Under the pieces are notes generated by a model, which saw nothing but the letters and a program-made list of their open reading frames with translations, was not told where the DNA came from and ran no database searches. A stretch of 64,000 nt of DNA. Source: WLWS01 sp965243105. GTDB taxonomy: Bacteria; Pseudomonadota; Gammaproteobacteria; Eutrophobiales; Eutrophobiaceae. A program made the translations under genes and the position numbers. Positions 1 to 8,109 of the stretch are shown here, one piece after another; position 1 is the first letter of the stretch, and each line of letters begins with the position of its first letter. Location of the stretch: assembly GCA_965243105.1 (NCBI GenBank), contig CBDEUC010000001.1, forward strand, positions 310,001 to 374,000, written 5' to 3'.

Positions 1-829
1 TCGCGTTGGCGCGCCCGGTGACGGTAAGAACAATATCCGCGCCGGGCAGGGCATCTTCAAGGCTGGCAGTTTGAAATCCTTCAAGGTGAGCCTCGAGCTG
101 GGCCAGTGGAGAAATATCGACCACGGTAACATGGGCCCCCAGGCCGCGAAGTCTCTGTGCCACGCCCTGTCCACAGTAACCATAACCAATAACAGTAATA
201 TTTTTTCCACCGAGCATGATGTTTGTCGTGCGCATCATGCCATCCACTACTGAAATACCAACCCCATAACGATTCTCGACGATACGCTTGGCCATGGTGT
301 CGTTAATGATGATGCTCGGAAAATCAAAAGCAGGAAGTTCTTCACGTAGCCTGAAGGCACCGGTCGTGGTTTCCTCCGTTGCACCGCGGATGGAAGCACG
401 TAATTTTTCATAGGGACTATCATTTGCCAGCAGGTAGTGCAGGTCGGCGCCATTGTCGGCGATGATAGAAGGCTGCGTGTCCAGGACCCTTTTTGCGTTA
501 TCCATGTGCTCCGTAAAGGTCTCGCTGCGCCACGCAAAAACCCTGGTGCCCATGTGCTTCACCATGTAGGCCGCGGTGTCGTCCTGGGTTGAACCCGGGC
601 TACCGGTGATGGCAACCTGCGCGCCACCGGCCATCAGTGTTTCAACCCATACTGCTGACTTCGCCTCGACATGCAGGCAGATGCCAATATTCATTCCTGC
701 AAAGGGTTTTTCCTTTTCAAGGCGTGAGCGAATCGCACCAAGCACCGGCATGTGATGCCGAGCCCAGTCAACCCGGTCTTTTCCGGATTTATCCAGGTCA
801 ATATTTTCAATCCTGTATTCTTCCACCAT
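1..829 (-). CDS. ahcY: S-adenosylhomocysteine hydrolase, archaeal-like, 3' end cut by window edge
   Basis: Hydrolyses S-adenosylhomocysteine (or a deaminated analogue) to homocysteine and a nucleoside. I translated the minus strand by hand: 276 codons from the ATG at 829 stay open to the window edge, so the C-terminal part, including most of the NAD domain, lies outside. Family motifs are visible: CLHVEAK, GSPGSTQDD, EETTTG, NDTMAK, and the Rossmann glycines in VIGYGYCGQG. The short N-terminus with WARHHMPVL resembles archaeal and Thermotoga-type enzymes more than the usual bacterial one. A GAGGG ribosome site precedes the ATG. It is divergent from the sulfatase at 954. I saw no SAH riboswitch in the 125-base gap. 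The general family is sure; the subtype is an impression from motifs. Confidence 0.9.
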   Translation of the reverse strand, partial: MVEEYRIENIDLDKSGKDRVDWARHHMPVLGAIRSRLEKEKPFAGMNIGICLHVEAKSAVWVETLMAGGAQVAITGSPGSTQDDTAAYMVKHMGTRVFAWRSETFTEHMDNAKRVLDTQPSIIADNGADLHYLLANDSPYEKLRASIRGATEETTTGAFRLREELPAFDFPSIIINDTMAKRIVENRYGVGISVVDGMMRTTNIMLGGKNITVIGYGYCGQGVAQRLRGLGAHVTVVDISPLAQLEAHLEGFQTASLEDALPGADIVLTVTGRANA

Positions 830-953
830 TGATTCCCTCGTGTTGTTGCCAGTTTTTTCAGCAGGAAAAAACTTTTGTTGAGCATATAATGAAGCGAGTA
901 AACAACGCCAGTATAAAGTCCTTCATACATTGATAATGAGCCAGGAACGATCC

Positions 954-2468
954 ATGTACAGACGGGTAGCGTGTAGCCGCGACAGTATCCTGCTTGTGAT
1001 ATGGCTTTTGCTTGGCGGCTCACCGGCAATTGCACAACCCGCGGAAAGCTTGAGCGCGAACGATAAACCCAACATCATCCTGGTGCTGACCGATGACCAG
1101 GGTTATGCCGACGTTGGAGTTTATGGTGCGACAGGTTTGCGTACGCCACACCTTGATAAAATGGCGGCAGAGGGGATCCGCTTTACTGACTTTTACGCCC
1201 AACCTGTTTGTGGTCCCACCCGCGCATCCCTGCTGACAGGTTCCTATCCCATTCGTATCGCAGAACCGCAAAATAAAAAACATCCCAACACGACGCCTCA
1301 CGCGCAGGAAATCACCATCGCCGAAGTATTACGCGATGCCGGTTATGCCACGGCAGCAATTGGCAAATGGCACATGGCCGGTGAAGGTGAAGAGCCCTGG
1401 GATTTCAGACCACCCCCACAGCCACCGGGTCGACCGGGCGGTAAAGGTCCTTTCAAGGCGGAGCTCATGCCGCGAGCCCAGGGCTTTGACTACTTTTTTG
1501 GTACGCCGGCACACAATGGCTATACAAAAGACGTTGACTTACAACGGTACATCGTCGAACTCATGAGAAATGACAATGTTGTACAAAGCCCGGCAGACAT
1601 GGATTTGCTGACGCAAACCTATACCGAGGAGACAATTAACTTCATTCGCCAGCACAGGCACCAGCCCTTTTTTATCTATCTTGCCCATACCATGCCCCAT
1701 AATCCGCTTGGTGCCTCTGCGGCCTTTCGTGGGAAGTCAGCAAGGGGGCTTTACGGTGATGCCATAGAAGAACTCGACTGGAGCGTCGGGCAAATACTGG
1801 CTGAACTTGAAAAACTCGAGCTGGACACGAATACCCTGGTGGTTTTTGTCTCGGACAATGGTCCTGAGACCCGTGACATACTCGAAGACGAAGTAGGTGA
1901 TGCCGGCATACTCAGGGGCGGCAAATACTCCAACTGGGAAGGGGGTACCAGGGTACCGGCTATCATGCGCTGGCCGGGCAGGATTCACCCCGGGCAGGTG
2001 AATGGCGAAATTGCCAGCATCATGGACCTGTTTCCCACCTTTGCCCACCTGGCCGGTGCGCAACTTCCCGGCGATCGCAGCATTGATGGTAAAAATATCA
2101 CCTCCCTTTTACTTGCTGAGCCCGGTGCACGTAGCCCCCACAGGAGTTATTTCTACTACAGCCTGGCAAAATTACAGGCGGTTCGCATGGGCAAGTGGAA
2201 ACTCGTGCTGCCGCGAATGAAAGATTCGCCACACCTGCTGTGGCTGGGGAAGTACATGGACACCGTCGAGGAACCAGTATTGATTAACCTGGAGACGGAC
2301 GTCAGCGAGCAGGTAAATGTCTACCAGCAGAATCCCGAGATCGTGGAACAACTCATGGACGAAATCGCCTGGGCCAGGCAGGAACTGGGGGATTACAACC
2401 GAATCGGTCGGGGAGCGCGGTTCTTTGATAGCGGCCCGAAACGACCTGCGACGTATTTCCCCGACTAG
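954..2468 (+). CDS. Secreted sulfatase (formylglycine type)
   Basis: Predicted exported sulfate ester hydrolase of the alkaline-phosphatase superfamily. The open frame begins at TTG 930, but AGGA lies seven bases before the ATG at 954, giving 504 aa that open with a hydrophobic signal peptide ending near AIAQ. Metal residues sit in LTDDQG (about residues 46-50). The formylglycine signature is CGPTR at residue 86, followed by ASLLTG, so the Cys-x-Pro-x-Arg core is intact. A GKWH motif follows near residue 140. The substrate cannot be told; marine relatives act on sulfated polysaccharides. It is convergent with a second sulfatase, with nine bases between stops. Confidence 0.92.
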   Translation: MYRRVACSRDSILLVIWLLLGGSPAIAQPAESLSANDKPNIILVLTDDQGYADVGVYGATGLRTPHLDKMAAEGIRFTDFYAQPVCGPTRASLLTGSYPIRIAEPQNKKHPNTTPHAQEITIAEVLRDAGYATAAIGKWHMAGEGEEPWDFRPPPQPPGRPGGKGPFKAELMPRAQGFDYFFGTPAHNGYTKDVDLQRYIVELMRNDNVVQSPADMDLLTQTYTEETINFIRQHRHQPFFIYLAHTMPHNPLGASAAFRGKSARGLYGDAIEELDWSVGQILAELEKLELDTNTLVVFVSDNGPETRDILEDEVGDAGILRGGKYSNWEGGTRVPAIMRWPGRIHPGQVNGEIASIMDLFPTFAHLAGAQLPGDRSIDGKNITSLLLAEPGARSPHRSYFYYSLAKLQAVRMGKWKLVLPRMKDSPHLLWLGKYMDTVEEPVLINLETDVSEQVNVYQQNPEIVEQLMDEIAWARQELGDYNRIGRGARFFDSGPKRPATYFPD

Positions 2469-2477
2469 TGCCGGGCT

Positions 2478-3902
2478 TTACTGGGCGAAGCGGAATTCCA
2501 TCTCTGACGCAGGTCTGAGTGGATCCCTTTCTATCGATTGCAGTACCCGGGTAAATGAGCCCATCAGGTTTTTACTGATGCCCGGCCTGTCATCCAGCAG
2601 GTTATAAAACTCCAGCGGGTCGTCTACCAGGTTAAATAGCTCCCGGGGCTCCAGCTTTTTGTCTATAAGTAGCTTCCATGGCCCCCTGCGAATAGCAAAT
2701 TCAAGTTCGGAAACAGAGGACAGGGCCCATACCATGCTACGTTCCTTCAAGCGTGAGCCCGATAAAACCCGTGAGATGTCGATACCATCTATCGGCCTGT
2801 CAGCGGGAACCTTGCCCCCACCGATATTTGTCAGGGTGACAAACAGGTCAAGGCCAGTGACCGGGGTATCGGATATCGTTCCTGCTTTCGTGACCCCCGG
2901 GTAACGAATAATCGCCGGTACCCTGATTCCCCCCTCGTGGAGAAAATGCTTACGCCCCCTGAACCCACCGGTGCTGCCGTAGGCATTTGCCTCGAACCAG
3001 TGTTGCCAGGCGCTCGTCACCGGCCCGTTATCACTGGCAAAAACGACGACGGTGTTTTCCTGCAGGCCATTTTCGGAAAGCCAGCTAAGAACCCGGCCGA
3101 GCTGGGCGTCCATGTAGGTGATGTTGGCATAGTATTCCCCGGGTCCTCGCGCCTGCATTTTCTTGCGCGTTGAGCCGGGCAGATCCCGGGGTACCGGGAC
3201 AATTTCTCCCCTGGTGTATCCAGCATACATTTCATTGTACTCGGGAGGGTTTTCAAAAATCACGTGTGGCTCAGCCATGCTCAGGTAAAGGAAAAAGGGT
3301 TGCCCCGTGTTTCGCTTTTTTAACCAGTTTATGGCTTCGCCTGCGTAGAGATCGGCTGTGTAGCCTTCCTGCATACCCAGGCTCTTTCCATTTCTAAAAA
3401 TATTGGTGGGATTTTTATTGGTTGGTATCTGAAAGGCGTTGTGCCCGTAGAAATAATCAAAACCCTGGTCAGTGGGCTGCGGTTCCCCGCTATTGCCGAG
3501 GTCAGAATTAAGGTGCCACTTACCTATGTGGGCTGTTTGATAACCAGCGGCTTTCAGGGTTTCAGCAAGGGTGATTTCTTCGTCCCGTAAAAAGATCCCG
3601 CTGTCATGGGGGATCCAGCTTTTTACCCCGGTTCGGTAGGGATAGCGACCGGTGAGCAGGCCGGCACGTGAAGGAGAACAGAGAGCCGAGGGTGCATAGT
3701 AACTGGTAAGCCTGAGCCCGTCTTCGGCCAGCGCATCCAGGCTCGGCGTTTGTATCACGGGGTGTCCATAACTACCAAGGTCACCATAACCAAGATCATC
3801 CACGTATATCAGCAGGATGTTGGGCTGCCCGGCAAACAGCATCGATGCCGATAACATCAACACCAGGCCGGTTAGCGTTCCACGTAGACTCGCAGGAATC
3901 AT
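2478..3902 (-). CDS. Second secreted sulfatase (formylglycine type)
   Basis: Predicted exported sulfatase of 474 aa. The open frame could extend to 4208, but that extension overlaps the next gene, is basic and cysteine-rich and looks non-coding. The ATG at 3902 puts a clear signal peptide first (cleavage near LFAG). Metal ligands are in YVDDLGYGD; the formylglycine site is CSPSR with Cys at residue 75, the canonical form; KWHL and the late SDNGP motif are present. It differs enough from its convergent neighbour that the pair does not look like a recent duplication. The maturase (formylglycine-generating enzyme) is not in this window. Confidence 0.92.
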   Translation of the reverse strand: MIPASLRGTLTGLVLMLSASMLFAGQPNILLIYVDDLGYGDLGSYGHPVIQTPSLDALAEDGLRLTSYYAPSALCSPSRAGLLTGRYPYRTGVKSWIPHDSGIFLRDEEITLAETLKAAGYQTAHIGKWHLNSDLGNSGEPQPTDQGFDYFYGHNAFQIPTNKNPTNIFRNGKSLGMQEGYTADLYAGEAINWLKKRNTGQPFFLYLSMAEPHVIFENPPEYNEMYAGYTRGEIVPVPRDLPGSTRKKMQARGPGEYYANITYMDAQLGRVLSWLSENGLQENTVVVFASDNGPVTSAWQHWFEANAYGSTGGFRGRKHFLHEGGIRVPAIIRYPGVTKAGTISDTPVTGLDLFVTLTNIGGGKVPADRPIDGIDISRVLSGSRLKERSMVWALSSVSELEFAIRRGPWKLLIDKKLEPRELFNLVDDPLEFYNLLDDRPGISKNLMGSFTRVLQSIERDPLRPASEMEFRFAQ

Positions 3903-4074
3903 TTCATGTTTTTTAGCTGGTCGATTCACTTTGCGAAGATAGCACTTTAGGGTCGATGGCACTATTGTGAATAAAAAATTGACTGTAATTCGGCATTTGC
4001 CACAATGACAGGATGTACCCGTCAAAGCAGCCCGCCTTACCCGTTTTACGCAATGGACCAGGGAAGAAACAAGC

Positions 4075-4917
4075 ATGAACCGCTTGTTACGAGAACCACT
4101 CCTGCACTTTTTGCTTATCAGTGTTTTTATCTTTGCTCTATACGAGCTGGTCGCCGAAGACGAGATCGGTGAAAGAGGATTGAGCATTGATATTAAAGCT
4201 GCAGACATTCAACAACTCAGGGAACAGTGGCTACAGCAAAGTGGTGAAGAAGCCAGCGAACAGGTGCTGGATACGCTCGTTGACAGCATGGTCAGGGAAG
4301 AAGTGCTTTTTCGCGAAGCAATGCGCTTTGGCCTCGACGAAAATGACACCATCGTGCGACGCAGACTGGTTCAAAAAATGGAATTTCTATCGGCCAATAT
4401 TTCAAGCCTTGAGCTACCTACGGAAGATGAACTTGCAGGTTACTATGACAGCCATCGCGATTCTTATGCCGTTGGTGAACGGAGAAGTTTTAGCCACGTG
4501 TACTTCAGTCGCGATCGAAGGGGTGATGAAGTACTGCAGGATGCCAGTGATCTGCTGGAGAAAATAAAGCGGGAGAAGCTGGCGACGAGGAACCAGGGCT
4601 GGGGTGACAGCTTTATACTGCAGTACGACTATAATCGATTGAACAGTGCGCAGGTAGCGCGGGTATTTGGTGAAGGTTTTGCAGGGTCGCTGTTTTCACT
4701 CGAGGCAAGTGGCTGGCACGGACCGATCCTGTCGGAATACGGGGCGCACCTGGTGTTTTTGACTGAAATTGTTGCCGGTGCAATACCGCCGCTAGCGAAA
4801 ATTCGCAAGAGGGTGGAAGACGACTTCATGCAGGACAAGCTTGAGAGTCTTCGCGAGGATCGTTACCGGGAAATGCTGCAACGATATTCTGTAAGCATCG
4901 AAGGGCAATCGCCGTGA
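4075..4917 (+). CDS. Membrane-anchored PpiC-type peptidyl-prolyl isomerase
   Basis: A 280-aa protein with one N-terminal membrane segment (about residues 8-27) and an extracytoplasmic body: a SurA-like helical region, then a parvulin domain at about residues 125-245 (RRSFSHVYFS near its start, GWHGPILSEYGAHLVFL near its end). Likely a periplasmic folding helper. Its TGA overlaps the GTG start of the next gene (GTGA), so the two are probably translationally coupled. This parvulin, HupE/UreJ-like permease and DUF3604 trio is a small operon, which suggests the isomerase serves one of those partners rather than being a general chaperone. Family call is good; the client is inferred. Confidence 0.82.
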   Translation: MNRLLREPLLHFLLISVFIFALYELVAEDEIGERGLSIDIKAADIQQLREQWLQQSGEEASEQVLDTLVDSMVREEVLFREAMRFGLDENDTIVRRRLVQKMEFLSANISSLELPTEDELAGYYDSHRDSYAVGERRSFSHVYFSRDRRGDEVLQDASDLLEKIKREKLATRNQGWGDSFILQYDYNRLNSAQVARVFGEGFAGSLFSLEASGWHGPILSEYGAHLVFLTEIVAGAIPPLAKIRKRVEDDFMQDKLESLREDRYREMLQRYSVSIEGQSP

Positions 4918-5912
4918 GTCGGGTGCGCGTCCTCGGATACATCACCTGTCTTGGTAGCCTGTTACTCGCCTTTTCACTTTCTGCCCATGAGTCAAGACCG
5001 GCACATCTTGAAGTGTCAGAGTCCGCAAGCGGAATACTCGAAGTGAACTGGACACGACCAGTTCGAAATGGACAGGTGCTGCCGCTTAAAGTGAATTTTC
5101 CGGGGCACTGCAGCATCCAGGGAAACACAAGCGTGGTGCAATTACGCACGATATTGCATCAGAACTGGAAACTGGATTGCAGTAGTGAGCCCCTTGAAGG
5201 TAAAAAAATTGAAATTGACGGTCTTGGCCTGATAATCAGTGATGTACTGCTGCGCTATCATTTTAGTGACGGCACTACGCTGGTTGATGTCATTGACAGG
5301 AAGTCCCCGTATTTTGCAATCCCCACGCAAAACACGGCCAGTGGTAATATTTCCTACTACTACTTTCGACTGGGCATTGAGCACATTCTTTCAGGACCGG
5401 ACCACCTGCTGTTTGTCCTGGCCCTGCTGATCATCGTCAATGGTTACTGGCGCATAATAAAAACTGTTACGGCCTTTACACTGGCCCATAGCCTGACGCT
5501 GGCATGTGCTATCCTCGGGATTCTCTCAGTACCTTCACCACCGGTCGAAGCAGTCATTGCACTTAGCATTGTGTTTCTTGCGCGGGAAATTGTTTTTAAA
5601 AACCCCCAAAGCATGACGCTGCGTCGGCCGTGGTTGATTGCCGCGGTATTTGGACTGGTGCATGGACTGGGTTTTGCCGGCGCTCTTGCCGAAATAGGTT
5701 TGCCTGCTTCAGAAATTCCGCGGGCCCTGCTGATGTTCAATATTGGTGTCGAAGTGGGCCAGCTTGTTTTTATTGGCTTCATGGTAATTCTGTTTGCCCT
5801 TGTTACTCGACTTCGTCTTGTCAGCACGCCGGCAATTGAGCGGGGCTGTAGCTACGCCATTGGTGGAATCGGCGCTTTCTGGCTGGTGGACCGTTTAGCT
5901 GGCTTCTACTAA
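4914..5912 (+). CDS. HupE/UreJ-2 family membrane protein, putative metal permease
   Basis: A 332-aa protein with a signal peptide (to about residue 24), a periplasmic beta-rich region to about residue 145, then seven or so membrane segments. The membrane part carries the family's charged motif GIEHILSGPDHLLF, then TLAHSLTLA and GLVHGLGFAGAL, the His/Asp pattern of HupE/UreJ nickel-cobalt permeases. The start is GTG inside the upstream stop. The long extracytoplasmic N-terminal domain separates it from the short UreJ type. Metal specificity is not shown by sequence. It lies between the isomerase and the DUF3604 lipoprotein, which has metal-binding His motifs, so metal supply to that protein is a reasonable guess. 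Confidence 0.8.
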   Translation: MSRVRVLGYITCLGSLLLAFSLSAHESRPAHLEVSESASGILEVNWTRPVRNGQVLPLKVNFPGHCSIQGNTSVVQLRTILHQNWKLDCSSEPLEGKKIEIDGLGLIISDVLLRYHFSDGTTLVDVIDRKSPYFAIPTQNTASGNISYYYFRLGIEHILSGPDHLLFVLALLIIVNGYWRIIKTVTAFTLAHSLTLACAILGILSVPSPPVEAVIALSIVFLAREIVFKNPQSMTLRRPWLIAAVFGLVHGLGFAGALAEIGLPASEIPRALLMFNIGVEVGQLVFIGFMVILFALVTRLRLVSTPAIERGCSYAIGGIGAFWLVDRLAGFY

Positions 5913-5934
5913 GGGGATATACTGTCGAGGACTT

Positions 5935-7866
5935 ATGAATAAACATGCTCTCAATATTCTTGCTGCATTGACCGCGCTGCTTCTGCTTGCGGGATGTGCG
6001 AACCAGGACGAGGATAAGACGCCCGGAACAGGCGACAGGCCCACGCAGGAAACAAGGAAAGGCGGGTCCACAGCCCTTACCCGTAAGCCCTTGTTTGGCG
6101 ACTTGCATGTTCACAGTTCCTGGTCACTTGACAGTTATGTCAATTTCAATGCCGTGGATCCGGACTCGGCCTATCGATTTGCCCGTGGAGAGAAGGTGCT
6201 CATTGCAGGTGGCAGGGAAGTACAGTTGGCGGAGCCCCTGGATTTCGCGGCGGTGACAGATCATGTCGAGTATTTTGGTGAGCTGTCACTCTGTCTTGAC
6301 CAGTCAAGCAGCCAGTACGATATACCGCTGTGCAGGAACATTCGTAACGAGGACCAGGACAGGTCGCTGGTTACTGAAGTTTACAGGAATTTGATAATAC
6401 CCGACGTTACCTCGGTGAACCCCCAGCGTAAAAAGGCGCTGTGTGGTGACGAAGGCAGCCTGTGCAGGGAGCGTGCAAGGGCGACCTGGAAAAATATTAT
6501 CCAGGTCGCTGAGAAGCATAACAGGCCGGGCGAATTTACCACGCTGGTTGCATACGAGTGGACGGGTAACCCGGAATTCAGGAACCTGCACAGGAACGTA
6601 ATTTTTCGAAATACCCGGGTGCCGGAATTGCCTGCAAGCCATTTTGAAGCAAACACGCCCCTGGCGCTCTGGCAATCCCTGGACAAGAATTGCAGGCCAC
6701 CCTGCGAGGCGGTTTCCATTCCCCATAACTCCAATCAAAGCAAGGGGCAGCAGTTTCCCCGCGACGTGAAAGTGTCGGCCGCACAATTACGCAGCCAGCT
6801 TGAAACACTGGTTGAAATCGTCCAGACCAAGGGCGAATCCGAATGTAAGACGGGCGTGGGAAATGCCGATGAATTCTGTAATTTTGAAAAGCTTGAGCAA
6901 CTTCCGGCGTGTCGGGAAAACGAGGCAGTACTGGATCCCAATTGCGCCCGGATTTGCGAAAGCGAGGGCGATACGAACTGTATTCACGGCAACAACTATG
7001 CCAGGAATGCGCTGAAAGATGGTCTTCTGCTGGGGGAGCGCATTGGTGTAAATCCCTATCGATTCGGCTTTATCGGCAGTACCGACACACATAATGGAAC
7101 ACCCGGCGCCAGTGACGAAAAACAATACAATGGTGTATTTGGTGCTGAAGACGGTAGCCCCGAGGGTCGCGCGCGTATTCCGGCCATCAAGAGCTTTAAA
7201 CCGCCGCGCCTGCATGGCGCCGCCGGTCTTGCAGGAGTATGGGCCGAGGAGAATACGCGGGATAGCATATTTGCTGCATTAAAACGTCGGGAAACGTTTG
7301 CCACCAGCGGACCCAGGATTGTGCTGCGATTTTTTGCCGGCTGGGACATGCCCACGCGTGATGCCGGGAATTTTCTCGAGCTGGCTTACCAGGAGGGAAC
7401 AGCCATGGGAGGTAAACTGTCACCTGTCTCAGGAACGACCTCACCTGAGTTCCTGGGCTGGGCGGTAAAGGCAGCTGACGGTGCACCGCTGCAACGTATC
7501 CAGGTCATCAAGGGCTGGCTGGAGAATGGCGAGACCAGGGAGCAAACTTTTGATATCGCCTGCTCAGATGGCCTCGAGGTGGATCCTGAAACGCATACCT
7601 GTCCCGACAACGGAGCGGAAGTGGATATTTCCAGTTGCGCTGTTAGCAGTGACAGGGGGGCGAGTGAACTCTTTGCACGCTGGAGTGACCCCGGTTTTAA
7701 CCCGGATCAGCCGGCCTTTTACTACCTGCGCGTGATTGAAAATCCCAGCTGCCGCTGGTCTACCTGGGAAGCATTGCGCGAGGGTAATAGCCCCTTTCAC
7801 GACGTGACGCCGTTTATCCAGGAACGCGCCTGGTCATCGCCTATCTGGTACTCCCCGCCCGGTTAA
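5935..7866 (+). CDS. DUF3604 lipoprotein with PHP-like metal motifs
   Basis: A 643-aa exported lipoprotein: lipobox LLAGC with Cys at residue 21. The mature start, FGDLHVHSSWSLDS (His58 and His60), followed by AVTDHVEY and, much later, STDTHNG, is the metal pattern of PHP-type phosphoesterases, and the family is DUF3604. Several paired cysteines (CLDQ, CRN, CGDEG, CREN, CESEG, CIHG) suggest disulfides outside the cytoplasm. No activity is established for the family as far as I know; a metal-dependent hydrolase is the best inference. It starts 22 bases after the permease gene and is probably in the same operon. Confidence 0.85.
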   Translation: MNKHALNILAALTALLLLAGCANQDEDKTPGTGDRPTQETRKGGSTALTRKPLFGDLHVHSSWSLDSYVNFNAVDPDSAYRFARGEKVLIAGGREVQLAEPLDFAAVTDHVEYFGELSLCLDQSSSQYDIPLCRNIRNEDQDRSLVTEVYRNLIIPDVTSVNPQRKKALCGDEGSLCRERARATWKNIIQVAEKHNRPGEFTTLVAYEWTGNPEFRNLHRNVIFRNTRVPELPASHFEANTPLALWQSLDKNCRPPCEAVSIPHNSNQSKGQQFPRDVKVSAAQLRSQLETLVEIVQTKGESECKTGVGNADEFCNFEKLEQLPACRENEAVLDPNCARICESEGDTNCIHGNNYARNALKDGLLLGERIGVNPYRFGFIGSTDTHNGTPGASDEKQYNGVFGAEDGSPEGRARIPAIKSFKPPRLHGAAGLAGVWAEENTRDSIFAALKRRETFATSGPRIVLRFFAGWDMPTRDAGNFLELAYQEGTAMGGKLSPVSGTTSPEFLGWAVKAADGAPLQRIQVIKGWLENGETREQTFDIACSDGLEVDPETHTCPDNGAEVDISSCAVSSDRGASELFARWSDPGFNPDQPAFYYLRVIENPSCRWSTWEALREGNSPFHDVTPFIQERAWSSPIWYSPPG

Positions 7867-8109
7867 GCCCGGCGTCGGTAAGAACGGCGCGCGCTGGCTA
7901 TACTATTAGAATAAACACCCGAAAATACGGGGTGAAGGCACGGGAATTGCGTGCCATTTTTGATCTATGAAGCCGGGAAATGTCACGATTTCATGTACTG
8001 GCCAATTTCCCGCCGGGAAAAGGCATTGAAGTGCCCGCGTGATACCCCGAAAGCGAGCGATTCAAGAGCCACCCGGGCAATATTGTGGTACATCTTCTGG
8101 AGAGTGCAT

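Noticed and set aside
830..953. SAH riboswitch before ahcY
   Set aside because: The conserved riboswitch core could not be found in the gap on the minus strand.
3903..4208. 102-codon N-terminal extension of the minus-strand sulfatase
   Set aside because: It overlaps the start of the PpiC gene, has no signal peptide at its front and would bury the real signal peptide at residue 103.
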